NCBI GenBank assembly: GCA_009801085.1
Contig: VNWV01000060.1
Location: 1-40,269, forward strand
Origin: Lasiodiplodia sp. COLG20
Lineage: Eukaryota > Ascomycota > Dothideomycetes > Botryosphaeriales > Botryosphaeriaceae
Direction: 5' to 3'
Length of the DNA: 40,269 nucleotides
Part shown: piece after piece, positions 29,750-39,942 of the stretch
Layout of the letters: each line of letters opens with the position of its first letter
Numbering within the stretch: position 1 is the stretch's first letter
Program-made: the position numbers and the translations under genes
Notes under the pieces: generated by a model
Told to the model about the DNA's origin: nothing
The model's input: only the letters and a program-made list of their open reading frames with translations
The model's database searches: none

Positions 29750-30640
29750 ATGCAACCCCCCAAATTCTTCAGAAAAAGTCAAGACTACGCCGGAATCGAG
29801 CAAACAGACAACCTGCTGCCGACTGACGAGAAGACGCCTACGAACACCCGCCGTAGACTACCCTACAACATTTTCTTCTATACCTCCATCGCACTTTTAA
29901 ACATCGTCGTCGGTCTTTTGATCGGCTACCTGGCCGCCAGCGAAGAGTCAGCGTCAAGTTTCGGCATTAACTCCAACAACCCCATCCCCCGCAAAATCCT
30001 TACAAACCGCCATGACGTCCCCTTCAGCCCAAATCCCGACTACATGGGGCCCGGGCACACCGTCAATACAAACTGGGCCAAGCTGACCAAAGGCAAGCAA
30101 AAATACATACTACCTCTTCCTCTCTGCACTCTAAAAAAAAAAAAAAAAAGTTCTAACCAACGACAACATACAGGCTCTGACTCCATTTACCTCGCGGAGC
30201 CCGCCCGCTACGGTTTGCAAGACCCAGGCATCCACGCCCCCTTCTTCATCTTCTCCGAACCGCCCGCCGCTGCCGCCGCTGACGCCGCCAACGTCAACAA
30301 CTTCTACGTCCTCAACAACCTGCACCAGCTGCACTGCGTTAACATGATCCGCATGCGCTACAACTCGCTCGTCTACCACCGCGACGCGACGGACCCGCTG
30401 GCGAGGACGCCCATCGACGAGGACTGGATCAGGCATCTAGAGCACTGTTTCGAGTACCTCAGGCTCAGCGTCACGTGTGCGGATTACCTCACGTTTGAGA
30501 GCGACTCACCGCCGGGCAGCCCTGAGGAGTATTGGAAGGACGGCCTAAGTTGGGGCGTCGTACATTCGTGTGTTGATTGGGATGCTTTGATGGGCTGGCA
30601 GAGGAGCCAGGTCGTCGCGTATAATGCAACCTGGAGCTGA
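29750..30640 (+). CDS. UstYa-family (DUF3328) oxidase 3
   Basis: The frame is open across the whole span, but 30093-30173 is best read as an 81-nt in-frame GC-AG intron (AG|GCAAGC donor, TTCTAAC branch site, TACAG acceptor) containing an A17 run. Removing it gives 269 aa with NTNWAKLTK-GSDSIYLAEP, matching the same intron position in UstYa 2. Residues 40-63 (NIFFYTSIALLNIVVGLLIG and on) form the membrane anchor. Motifs are DYMGPGHTVNTNWAKL, HQLHCVNMIRMRY at 165-177 and HLEHCFEYLRLSVTC at 202-216, with WGVVHSCVDWDAL near the end. In known systems such enzymes form ether or C-C cross-links in Kex2-cut precursors; here the substrate is inferred to be the peptide at 22928-23212. Confidence 0.93.
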   Translation: MQPPKFFRKSQDYAGIEQTDNLLPTDEKTPTNTRRRLPYNIFFYTSIALLNIVVGLLIGYLAASEESASSFGINSNNPIPRKILTNRHDVPFSPNPDYMGPGHTVNTNWAKLTKGKQKYILPLPLCTLKKKKKSSNQRQHTGSDSIYLAEPARYGLQDPGIHAPFFIFSEPPAAAAADAANVNNFYVLNNLHQLHCVNMIRMRYNSLVYHRDATDPLARTPIDEDWIRHLEHCFEYLRLSVTCADYLTFESDSPPGSPEEYWKDGLSWGVVHSCVDWDALMGWQRSQVVAYNATWS

Positions 30641-31691
30641 GATGGTGTCATTTGTGCTCAGCACGGAGATTGCGTAGCAGAGCAATCTATTTCATTGAAA
30701 TCAATCTCGAAAGTCGTCGAATAAAGCCGTCCACTCACGTGAATGGGAAGGATCTCTGCTTCCGATGCGCCGTCCGCTATTTACTTTTGCTTACATACTA
30801 TCATCGTATGACTGTGTCTAAAGAATGCAGAAGCCGGCCATCTTTAGCAACGGATAGAATCATCGTTTCTAGCATTCTGTGCAAGTGCATTGTCCAGCAA
30901 GAAAAGTGCGTGACTAGACTAATTTTAATCGGGCAGCAGAGAAAAGACGGTAAGCTCGGCTTTGCAGTTTATGGACAAGGAGTTGATGGAACTTAGTCAT
31001 GCGAGCCTTAGAATGGGAACTAGTACGCGAAGCTGACGATCGATTTCTGGTTGTTTCAACTAATGAGAGGCACTCGCAATAGACATTTATACTATAACCG
31101 AGGAAAAGAGAAAGCTTAAGCAAGTCAGGCATCAAGGCATTAATTAGCCAATGAATGGTCCCATATTCCATCGCAAACAGACGAGAAACCCACGTTAATT
31201 CGTGTCCTCGAAAGCAACACATATATATAAAGAGAATAAACATAGGTGAATGGGTAAATGGTAGTAGCATCGGCTCAACGAGGTTTTTCTTTTACCAATC
31301 CTTTTTGTTTTCTATTCTTACCCCGGTATTTCGTATCCATCCACGTCACTTGCTTCATTATCAACTTGACATTTCGCAGCATGCAGAATTATGTGAGCAT
31401 AGAGAAGGTACTTAGTCTAAGATGGCACTAGTGCCCTACCTATAACATCACGCCATTCAATCGCAGTTGACGTTCAGCGGACATTGTTCGAAGGGCTGGT
31501 CAAATGGCGCGTTCCAGCTTTGCCACACCGCTTTCCCTAGTTTGTTCTACTCTATAACATCAATAGTATTAGCAGGCCAAGTGTTAGCTCATTTTTAAGG
31601 GCTAACAGCGTTAATAAGTGTTGTGATAAACTCATTAGTGATGATTCAGGTTACTCTCGTAAGTGAATTGGTGTATGGAGCCCTGAGGAGT
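30641..31691. other. Intergenic region right of the cluster
   Basis: No supported gene. It contains direct repeat B (30977-31162), the partner of the repeat left of the cluster. Other open frames are short and unconserved. Confidence 0.55.
30977..31162 (+). repeat. Direct repeat B flanking the peptide cluster (right)
   Basis: Same orientation as 22419-22596, with matching blocks spread along the whole length (gagttgatgg-aact, gcgagcct, acgaagctga-type, agacattta, agaaagcttaa, caagtcaggcatcaaggca). This copy is richer in T/A, as expected for a more RIP-affected copy. Confidence 0.7.
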
Positions 31692-32327
31692 TTAGATACA
31701 ATTGATGCATAGGCCGCAATTCGCTGGATCAGACGAAAGTCTCCTAAACTCTCTACATCTCAAGCATACGACTCCCCACCCGCCTCCAAAGTCGATACTG
31801 CCGCCATATCGCATAGAGGTTCCTGGTCTGTATACGCCCATCCTAACGCCACAAGGAATGCAGAAACGATTGCGCCGATCATCAGAGTCCAGGTGAGATC
31901 GCTTGCCCCGACTGCCCTTCATCATGCTGTTCGAAAATTGTAAAGCTGGCCTGATCTTCAGGCAGAAATTGCAGGTGAAGAAGTCATGATGGGCAGTAGG
32001 TTGTTGAAATCCTTCGGGGCGTTTGCCGGCGAGGTCGTAGCACGGCCATCTCTCGATTTCCAGGAGATCTTCCATAGTATAAGTGCGTGTTTCGTTCATA
32101 TGGTGATTGTGTTTCTCTGCCTCCATCTGGACAACTACTGCATGCAGGTGTCTGCATGTCCAGCTTACAGCGATCTTCTCTGAGTAGGTTAGGTGATCGC
32201 AGATATTTCTGACTAGCTCCACCGGCAAAGTTAATAAAGGACCTATAGAATAGCGTTCCTTGTTGTCAGAGCATAAGTCTTCGGGCGTGGGGGAAAACGC
32301 ACTTGCCACATTCAAATGGGGTGCCAT
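31692..32327 (-). CDS. F-box protein with Cys-rich C-terminal region
   Basis: The protein has 211 aa, starting at the ATG at 32327 (context acaATGgc); the codon opening the frame further upstream is TTG. An F-box lies at about residues 30-70: LLTLPVELVRNICDHLTYSE and KIAVSWTCRHLHAVV. F-boxes connect targets to Skp1-cullin ubiquitin ligases. The remainder has paired Cys, FFTCNFCLKI, RFCIPCGVR, VVCLRCREF and CGLCINC, arranged like a small zinc-binding domain common in fungal F-box proteins. It lies outside the flanking repeat of the peptide cluster and is probably unrelated to it. Confidence 0.82.
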   Translation of the reverse strand: MAPHLNVASAFSPTPEDLCSDNKERYSIGPLLTLPVELVRNICDHLTYSEKIAVSWTCRHLHAVVVQMEAEKHNHHMNETRTYTMEDLLEIERWPCYDLAGKRPEGFQQPTAHHDFFTCNFCLKIRPALQFSNSMMKGSRGKRSHLDSDDRRNRFCIPCGVRMGVYRPGTSMRYGGSIDFGGGWGVVCLRCREFRRLSSDPANCGLCINCI

Positions 32328-33534
32328 TGTGCGGAAGTCGGACAATTAAATAATGACATGGACAACGGATTCACTACGCACTGTTAGACTGACAGGATTT
32401 ATATTGTAGGAAGCGCAATGACCAGCGGAAAAAAAATTGCCTGTCGATCGATCGGTGACCTCATTCTTACTGTCATAAAGGGTTACAGTTGGATTCGTTA
32501 GCATTTTTTGCGCACGTTGAACTGTGTAATGTAAAATTTGTCGAAGAACTCATCAAAATTATTGTTTCTTGAACTCTGTCGACTATAGTTCTCTGACGAA
32601 TTATAAGAAAAGAAAAAAAAAGAGATAGATTCTGCTGTTGAGATATGTGGCAGAACCTAGATGCGATAAGCTCTCAACGCCAGGCTGTCCACCACAGAGC
32701 CTAAGTCTAGTGCTACAGCAAGATCTATTTTCAAGGGATCCAGATCTATGTAAGTAATTTATCGTTCTTGATCAAGTTGCACCAGGTAAACGTGTATGTT
32801 AATAGAGAAATGAAATATTAAATCATGCTCCTGAGCATCTCAGATTCTTTTCTCCTAATAACTGTCGACCAAAATGCTATGAGGAATGTGCTCACCCACC
32901 TCCGTTATCGATTATTGGAAAATTCTAGTAGCTCATTATTCAGTTTGAGACAGCTAAGTCTCGGCACCAGATAGATTAGAACAGAATCAATGCACTCGAT
33001 AATCAATTATAACGACCGGTCAAGGATCTATAGAATCGATCAAGTGCCTGGGTATCTGAGCTAGCTACTAGCAAGATCAGGCGTCTTCATCGTACCTGTC
33101 ATACTATTCCATACAAAAATGCTACTTATTAGAGTAGGCATTCTAAAGCATGTCTACCACTAGTTGAAGCCGCAAGCATGGGTTAAGGAGATTGCGTCCC
33201 TAGATATCAGACGTATGCATGCCAAGCTACCTTGTTCCTTAAACAAAAAACATTCCATGACAATTGTGCTAAGGGAATCGTGTTTGATTGTATTGTGAAG
33301 GGATGATAAACCTTACATGACTAGTCAAGATTTGCCCCTTTTCACATTTTATAATTTGAGGAAGAATTCACTCAAATAGAGCTACCTCTGACGGATTCAC
33401 TTTATCCAGCCCCTAAAATGGGATATATAGGGTGATAGAAGCCACGAACTGGGAACTATGCTTTCAGTTAGCAGTGAATGTTATATCTCCTCTAGCACCC
33501 TCACCTACCGTCCATCTGCTTGCTCTTCGATCTG
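32328..33534. other. AT-rich gene-free region
   Basis: No open frame of note and a high TA-step content from about 32400 to 33450, as in RIP-mutated or decayed DNA. The last 100 bp form the upstream region of the BTB gene at 33535. Confidence 0.6.
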
Positions 33535-34532
33535 ATGGATGAATTTTCCGGAGCCACAGAAGTATCAATCGACCCTGAGGGCGATGTGCTTTTGGAGTTT
33601 GAGAAGGGAAGCCTCCTCGTCTCTTCTAAGGTCCTTCGCTTGGTGTCTCCCGTGTTTCGAGCCATGTTCAAACCTCACTTCAGAGAAGGAACACATCTAG
33701 ACAAATCCGACGGACCTCTTGCCCTTCCCCTCCTAGAAGACAACATGGAAGCTTTCAGGATTTTGTGTTATGCCATCCACTACGTACCGGACAAGCTCCC
33801 TCAACATCCGACTCCCTTGCTCCTAGAACAGCTGGCTGTTATCTGCGACAAATACGATTGCACGAGCTCAATGACTACCTATGGAACCCTGTGGCTTCAG
33901 AGAGAGATGGATGGAACTTCTCTCGAGGATCTTTGTCGGCTACTATTATTCGCTTACGTTCTGGACCTTCCGGACTCGTTCTTGGTGATATCGTCCCAAA
34001 TTCTATTCCGTCAAGGATATCCACCCACAAGCCTCCCCGTAGTAACTGATCACCCTCTTGTTCACCGCAACCTTCTTGGTAATTAGGACCATTCAAGATG
34101 AATTTGAATCCAAGCTAACATATTCTAGAGGAGTTTAGGATCCGTGGAGCCGAGCTATATATCAAGATTCCGAAGGCATTAATGAAGCCGCTGTTCAGAT
34201 TTGCGGAATACCAATGCGACCAATCCATGAGAGCTATGGCGAGATACTTTCGTCAACTAAAGGAGTGTGGAATCCGCCTGTGTGACAACACTTTCGAAAA
34301 CCAAAGCCTCCTCAAAATCATCGAGAATGCTTCAACGACTCAGGAGATGAATTTTGAGACTTGCAGCAGTTCATATTGCTCATGCAGGCAGCTGAAACGT
34401 GTTGACTTGAGAGAGGAACTATTGGGTCAGTTAGAAAACTTGAAAGTACCTCAAACGGGTCTTTGTCTAGACTGTGTGAGATCTTCGAGGGAATCGGCGC
34501 CAAGAGGGAAATGCCGGGTGACACATAACTAG
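33535..34532 (+). CDS. BTB/POZ domain protein
   Basis: The model is join(33535..34078, 34129..34532), 315 aa. The 50-nt intron (GTAATT donor, GCTAAC branch site, TCTAG acceptor) is frame-checked. The start is the first ATG; the frame upstream opens with TTG. The BTB domain (about residues 10-125) reads VLLEFEKGSLLVSSKVLRLV, SPVFRAMFKPHF, then LPLLEDNMEAFRILCYAIHY, the usual fungal BTB pattern. The C-terminus has a Cys cluster (CSSSYCSCRQ ... CLDCVRS). A MITE copy follows 29 bp after the stop, as at the BTB/GRF gene, and a small minus-strand gene lies beyond it in both cases. Function unknown; such proteins are often adaptors for cullin-3 ligases or transcription complexes. Confidence 0.85.
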
Positions 34533-34561
34533 TGTTCACTACAAGTTCTCGCAATCATATT

Positions 34562-34721
34562 TGATGGGATTTGCGCTTAATCGGTCAGATAACTGATGAC
34601 TCATTGTATTGATTCTTGTTCTCAAATCTATTCACTGTTGAGCCCGCAGTCGTTTCAGAATGAATCACTAAGCTAATAAACTTATCCAATAACAAATAAC
34701 GGAGATCGAGCTCTTTGTTGG
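34562..34721 (+). mobile_element. MITE-like element, copy 4
   Basis: It begins TGATGGGATTTGCGCTTAAT and contains taagctaataaacttatcc. The right end has decayed (no clear TTCCATCA). It sits between the BTB gene and the small minus-strand gene. Confidence 0.65.
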
Positions 34722-34861
34722 TCACTTTCGAAGCAGACTACGGAAATGCAACGCGCAAAAATTCGCAAATTTCGAAGTCTAAGGTAAGATACTGGTTGTT
34801 GTCTAACATTCGATTGAAACTACAGGAACAAGTACGAGAAATACATATTCACACAACGTTT

Positions 34862-35459
34862 TCACCTCTTCCGTCCCTTCTTCGGCCGTCCCCGGTTTCC
34901 ATGGTATTTGTTGTGGATCTCACGCAGCAGCCATTTCAGAAGCCCGCCTGCGTAGGCATCTTCCCTCGGAAAGTATCGTCGGTTCTCTATTGTATAGTTC
35001 TTCAACTCAGCCTCTGATCTGAAATGGTGCACCGACGACTGGGTCCGACAGCTGTCCAGTAGATCGACCAAGTTGACATATGTTTCGACAACTGCCTAAG
35101 CCAGCAATTAGCCATTGCACTGCATTCAGATGGTTACTGGTATATACCTTACGACGATCTTTCATCTTTGGTGGTATAGGTACGATACCTATCTGCACAC
35201 AAAGCCGGCCCCAAGACTCATTGTCATTCGGATCCTCTCCAAAGGACGAATTGAAGGTTTCGACAACCGCAACCCGAAAGATTTTCCAGGCTTCTTCTTG
35301 CTCTGGCGGGTAGTTTCCTTCGAAGTCTTTTCTCCACCCTTTCATGCGGCATAACCTCATGAACTCGTCACAAGAGGACCTATGCCGGTTGTATGGGAAA
35401 GCCGGATGCAGCCTGAAGAATTGGTCGATCTTATCTTTCTCAGTTGCTGGCATCATCAT
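34862..35459 (-). CDS. Small conserved fungal hypothetical protein
   Basis: The model is complement(join(34862..35095, 35148..35459)), 181 aa. The 52-nt intron (GTATAT donor, GCTAAT branch site, GCTTAG acceptor) joins KDRRK to AVVETYVNLVDLLD in frame. The sequence follows a family I recall from many fungi: FFRLHPAFPYNRHRSSCDEF, a MRLCRMKGWRKDFEG segment, FNSSFGEDPNDNESWGRLCV, QIGIVPIPPKMKD, NYTIENRRYFPREDAYAGGL and LKWLLREIHNKYHG. No catalytic motif is evident and its function is unknown. A wrecked paralogue lies at 9290-9690. It converges with the BTB gene at 33535. Confidence 0.85.
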
Positions 35460-37827
35460 TTCGGTACTGCAACGATCTTTAGAAGATATTCAGGGACTGA
35501 TTTCTCGTATCAATGAAGAAAGGTTTTTGAAAGTTCTTTGAACGTGGAAGTGATGAGATATAAGTCGATCTGCAGAATAGTATTGATATTTGCTCGTTGG
35601 AATCCCACAGCTTAGGTCTCAACAACTCTGCAGAGAACTCAACCTATTAAAAAGAGCAAGGTACAGACCTTGTATTCCAAGCTAGTCAGAATTGATGCCG
35701 TAGGAGTTTTCTCCTTGCAACAACTTACAGACTTTCCTTGCTCTCCTCGTTCCACACTAGCAATTCTTTGAGCGAAGTCGAGCTCACGAACCTTATCCTT
35801 ACGTATGCGTTACGTAGACTGCATTGTTGTCCTGAAGTTGCAGCACATCTATAAATCAAAGGGATTTTATCATTAGTTATACCGTGCCCTAATTGCTACT
35901 AATTTGAATGTAGTTTGCAGAGAATGGCGATGGGGTGCAAGCGAGAGAGCATTGCCGCCACGAACACCAACGCTGCTAGCCCCATTCCCGTGGCACGTAG
36001 AGAGCCTAGGGTTCTTTTCAGCTACTCAAAATACTTTCTAGTTTATAATTTTTTTTTCAGATAGATGAGGAACATCAAGACCTGTGCACAGACTACAAAA
36101 CAAGGACAGAGTAATTTGCGCACTATATTGATTACCTGATTGTCAACTCTCCTAGAGCTGATCTATGTGCAAGCAATGCGCTTCTCTATACAACGCGCAG
36201 TCGGAGCCGATACCATGATAGCGGAAATTGGCGCGAGAGGCCCAGCGTTTCATGCCAAGAAGTTTGTAAATGCATATTTCATCTCGTCGAGTGTCTGGTT
36301 ATCTCTAACAGGCTGACGCGAGTGGTAGATCTATGTACGGTTACGCGGAAGGTGGATGCTAAGCTGTAAGGGCGAATGAAATGAAGGATAAATGGAAGGG
36401 AGGGCAAAAGGAATGTATCGTATGGGAAAAGGTAAACAGGCGTGGCAAATCAGGTGAGGTAGGGATTGATCAGGACTGTCGTACGCTAATCCCTTAATGA
36501 GTGGTTCTATCTTGTTTAATTCACAACGTCTCATTTCGGGCTAGCGCTCACGTTGGCGAAATGAAAACGATGGCCGGCATGATCGGGCGCTCAAGCGCCG
36601 TGCACCTAATCCCTCTCGTTGCATGCATGACTCTCTCTCGCATCATTGCTACAAGGGAGTCTCTTGCAACCGCAAATATGCTGCCCGGATTTCAGAACGG
36701 AGGCGAGCAGCTGATAGCGTTTTACCATGTGGCAACTGTGCTGTGTCTTCTTTTGCGCCACTGCACCTGAAGGTAAACACGATAGTGTTCGTGTCGCGGA
36801 GTAAAGCCAGGACATAGTATAAGACAAGATCAAGATGCAATTAGCATCCTGAATCTTAGACTATAAAATTCGCCAATTCCCGGAGTCGTGGCGGCTGAAC
36901 ATTTGCAAGCAAAGGTTGGCTACGAATTTGTGGATATGGGCTGCTTGATTGCGCTCTCAGTGAGGCCCACAGAAGCAACGACCAAAGCCTATCTTTCGAC
37001 TGGAACAGGGGTCTGGCCAGCTTGGGGATATATGTGATAGAGATGATGCATACACTGTATACCATAGTCGTGGAGAACGGCACTCAAAGTGAGTCTCACT
37101 GTGCGCTCCTCAACCGGCAAGTTTCTTAGAAAAAGGCAGGGGACGTGAACAGGTATGACCGCTGATACAGAACCAAGACAGGACAAGCAAGAGCCTGCAC
37201 GAAGCTAGGGATTGACAATTAGCAAACGGAGCATTCGACAACAGCGCGATGGACCCTCTCCCACGGTTCTGTCCAATGCTTTGACTGCCATAATTGGTGC
37301 AATCTGACTCAATTTCGGCGGAGTTAACGAGGGTACTTCGAGTGCTTGCGAGCAGATCTTCCGCATTTTGCGTCGAATAAACAACATGGTCATAGACAGA
37401 ACGCTAACAATTGAGGAAAGGGACTTCGCGGCCCTTGAGATGGATGGTGGCAACATACCTGGCGAAATGTCGGACTCAACCGCGCCGAACCGAAATCTGG
37501 ATCGATTGAACGCTTCGACAACCCTTTCCTCCGATGAAAGCCATTACAGCTCAATTGTCTGTTCGTATCCATATTTGCTTCCTTCCCTTTATTTGGAGCC
37601 CAAATTAAATACTCCCAGGCCAGTTGAAGCTGAGAGTATGTCGTAGAAGCCCATGCCCAGAACACAAACGTTCTCCACTTTGGCCAATGGATGAATGAAA
37701 TAAGTTTAGACGGCTTTGGGTTGTCTATATTTCACGCGGCGGTCCCATAGTCGGCGCAGAGAACCTAGATTGACAATGGAGGGATGGTTGGTTCTCTCCC
37801 CAGGCCATTAGACACGTTTGAGATCCC
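35460..37827. other. Long intergenic region without a supported gene
   Basis: Open frames are short, overlap on opposite strands and show no family resemblance (for example 36501-36770 and 37368-37646). AT content is moderate. I see no repeat shared with the rest of the window apart from a few short matches. Confidence 0.45.
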
Positions 37828-38607
37828 ACAGGCAGTGACGCAAACAGGAATGAGAAGCACTCGCGGGCGCGGCGTGGAAAGCAGCCTAACAGCTCTCTGC
37901 ACCAGAGGCTTGTCAGTGACGAGTTGGAAAAGTTGAACGGCCTTCCAGGCTCAAGGCGCAGCGATCTAGAGGTCTTTCTGGACCACGCGCGAGTTTCCGA
38001 ATTGAACACAAATTCCTCGCATGTGGGACAGCTGCAACTACCCTATCTAGGCATTGGCAGTTGTCAATCTCTTGTCCAGTTCAAGGAAAGCCTTCGAGTT
38101 GCCAGAACCAAAGCGAACACCTTTGTTTACACCATTAAATCAAACCTGCTTCCCACCGAAAGATTCAGAGAAATCTGTCTACATGACGACCGGGAAGCTT
38201 TGTCTGTGCCGGTGAGGCGTTAGCACGTAGTCAAGCTGATCGAAACAGAGCTCAAAAACCTGTGTCAGGACAACGGAATGATCATGGAAACCCTATTAGA
38301 TTTTGGAACGAGTCATATGCCTCTGGAAGGAAATCCTGCTATGATACAAGAGGCTGCGCTTACAGATAGATTGCTGGAAAAGGTCGCGCCGGATTTAATG
38401 ACGGGGACAACAGAGCTCAGAAAGGTCCGCGAAAGACTGACGCAGGTGCGGAGACTTGCAAAGAAGTTGCAGGTGTCAACTAAAAGATACAGGTTCGGGG
38501 TCCTTGTGTTGTTCCCATGCGGCCCATCGTACTCGGACTTTACAACCACAGATTGTAGGTCAGTATCGGAGTTGATCTGTTAATATGAGATTGGCTAACA
38601 TACGTAG
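37828..38607 (+). pseudogene. Stop-interrupted fungal hypothetical gene
   Basis: One frame runs from about 37828 to 38554, interrupted only by a TAG at 38221-38223. Before it stand VFLDHARVSELNTNSSHVGQ, LQLPYLGIGSCQSLVQFKES, LRVARTKANTFVYTIKSNL and RFREICLHDDREALSVPV. After it come HVVKLIETELKNLCQDNGMI, METLLDFGTSHMPLEGNPAM and TTELRKVRERLTQVRRLAKK. The strong continuity of sense across the TAG argues for one former protein of unknown function. A likely intron follows at 38555..38607 (GTAGGT, GGCTAAC branch site, CGTAG), after which no convincing continuation was found. There is no clear start codon; the first one or more exons may lie upstream. Alternatively TAG is an assembly error. Confidence 0.55.
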
Positions 38608-39942
38608 GCCGATGTCAATCCCAAACGCCGTGTTTGCACAGTTTGCGGAGCTACTGTATCAACAACAGGGAACGGTTCTCACCGAGTTCAGCAAAGCTGT
38701 TGAGCTAGCTCTCACGGCACTCGCGGATGGGAGGATGCAATCTGTGACGTTGTTTTCTATTGGGTTTGCGGAAATTAGCGATTGTGCTTTGTAGGAATAT
38801 AGTATATTTTTCAGCGATTTGTCCAGACAGCTTAGCGTCGACCACCTGAACGAGGAATTCGTCGCTCGGGTGGTCGACGCTTAGCAGCATTCGGCATAGC
38901 GCATTATCATTGAGTTTTGCTAGTTGACATAAGCAGGCCCACTATCCTCGCTTCTGTCTCAAACGTTCTGGATAGGCGATAGAGGCCACATCGTGTCAAA
39001 GTCTATGTGTTGCATACCAAGGCAAAACATGCACAGCTGCCGCTGTGATAATTGGGACACAACTGTGAGAAATGTTAGGTATGGAAGAGAAGAGCTGGTT
39101 GATCCTAGTAAAGGTATACGAGCTTCTAAAATCACTTGACTTATCAAAGCGGCGCTACATTCAAGTGCCTGGACAGTAGGTTCTTGTGCTCCAGCACATC
39201 CATGCAGCGAATACACCGTTATGCAAGGATCGCCTTTTCCTTTGCTGGTGAGTAGCAGCGCGTTCCAATAAAGTTTAAATACTGGTCCTAGCATAGTTTG
39301 AAATATATGTCGCTCCGTAAGGGGCGAGGTGTGGGCTCACAGCCTACAGAATGCTCCGATCAGCCAATGCAACCCCTTTCGCCACCTTGACGAGCCGCTA
39401 CCTGCATCTTACTAGCGCGACCCTCACTTGCTAACTTTTTGTCCTTTAGCAGCCTATAGACATATTTTGTAGCTGATTTATTAATCCCTTGCTAACAGTC
39501 CCGACCCTGGCAGGGAGCCTGACCCCTGAGATATTTGCACACCTACGACACCGGTTCTCTAGATCTCGAGTATTCATAGTCTACAGAATATTAATAACGC
39601 ACTGTCAGCAGTCAGCGCGGATAAGTAACACTCACCTCAGAGTTGTTATCTGAGTCGACCTTGTTTTTACGGTTCTATATCGTCTGTTTCCACTGATCGG
39701 TCTAGGGCTTGGTAACATTTCCTTATCCGACGCTGTACTAGACAGATTTTGCCTGCCTTAATTGAAGTGGTGGGTGATGCGATGCCGATCCGTGGCCCGA
39801 TAATAGCAAATAGCCCTTGCTTGTCTCACCAAGTAGATAACGATAATGCGGCCCTTCAACCTATTTTTTTTTCTCATGCGATAGTCAACCTCTATGAAAT
39901 CTTTCCTTCGCTCCCTACAAATCCACACTTTACTTTCTCACA
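38608..39942. other. Intergenic region
   Basis: No supported gene. It contains a 16-bp-arm inverted repeat at 38834-38881. The right end is the upstream region of the NFX1-type gene, with a T9 run at about 39865. Confidence 0.5.
38834..38881. repeat. Inverted repeat with 16-bp arms
   Basis: AGCGTCGACCACCTGA (38834-38849) pairs with TCGGGTGGTCGACGCT (38866-38881) with one mismatch. The 16-nt loop itself contains ACGA...TCGT. It can form a stable cruciform or RNA hairpin. It is GC-rich in an otherwise AT-balanced region and is not followed by a T run. Confidence 0.75.

Noticed and set aside
36501..36770. 89-codon open frame with hydrophobic stretches
   Set aside because: Overlaps three other short frames on both strands, with no motif, signal peptide or intron support.
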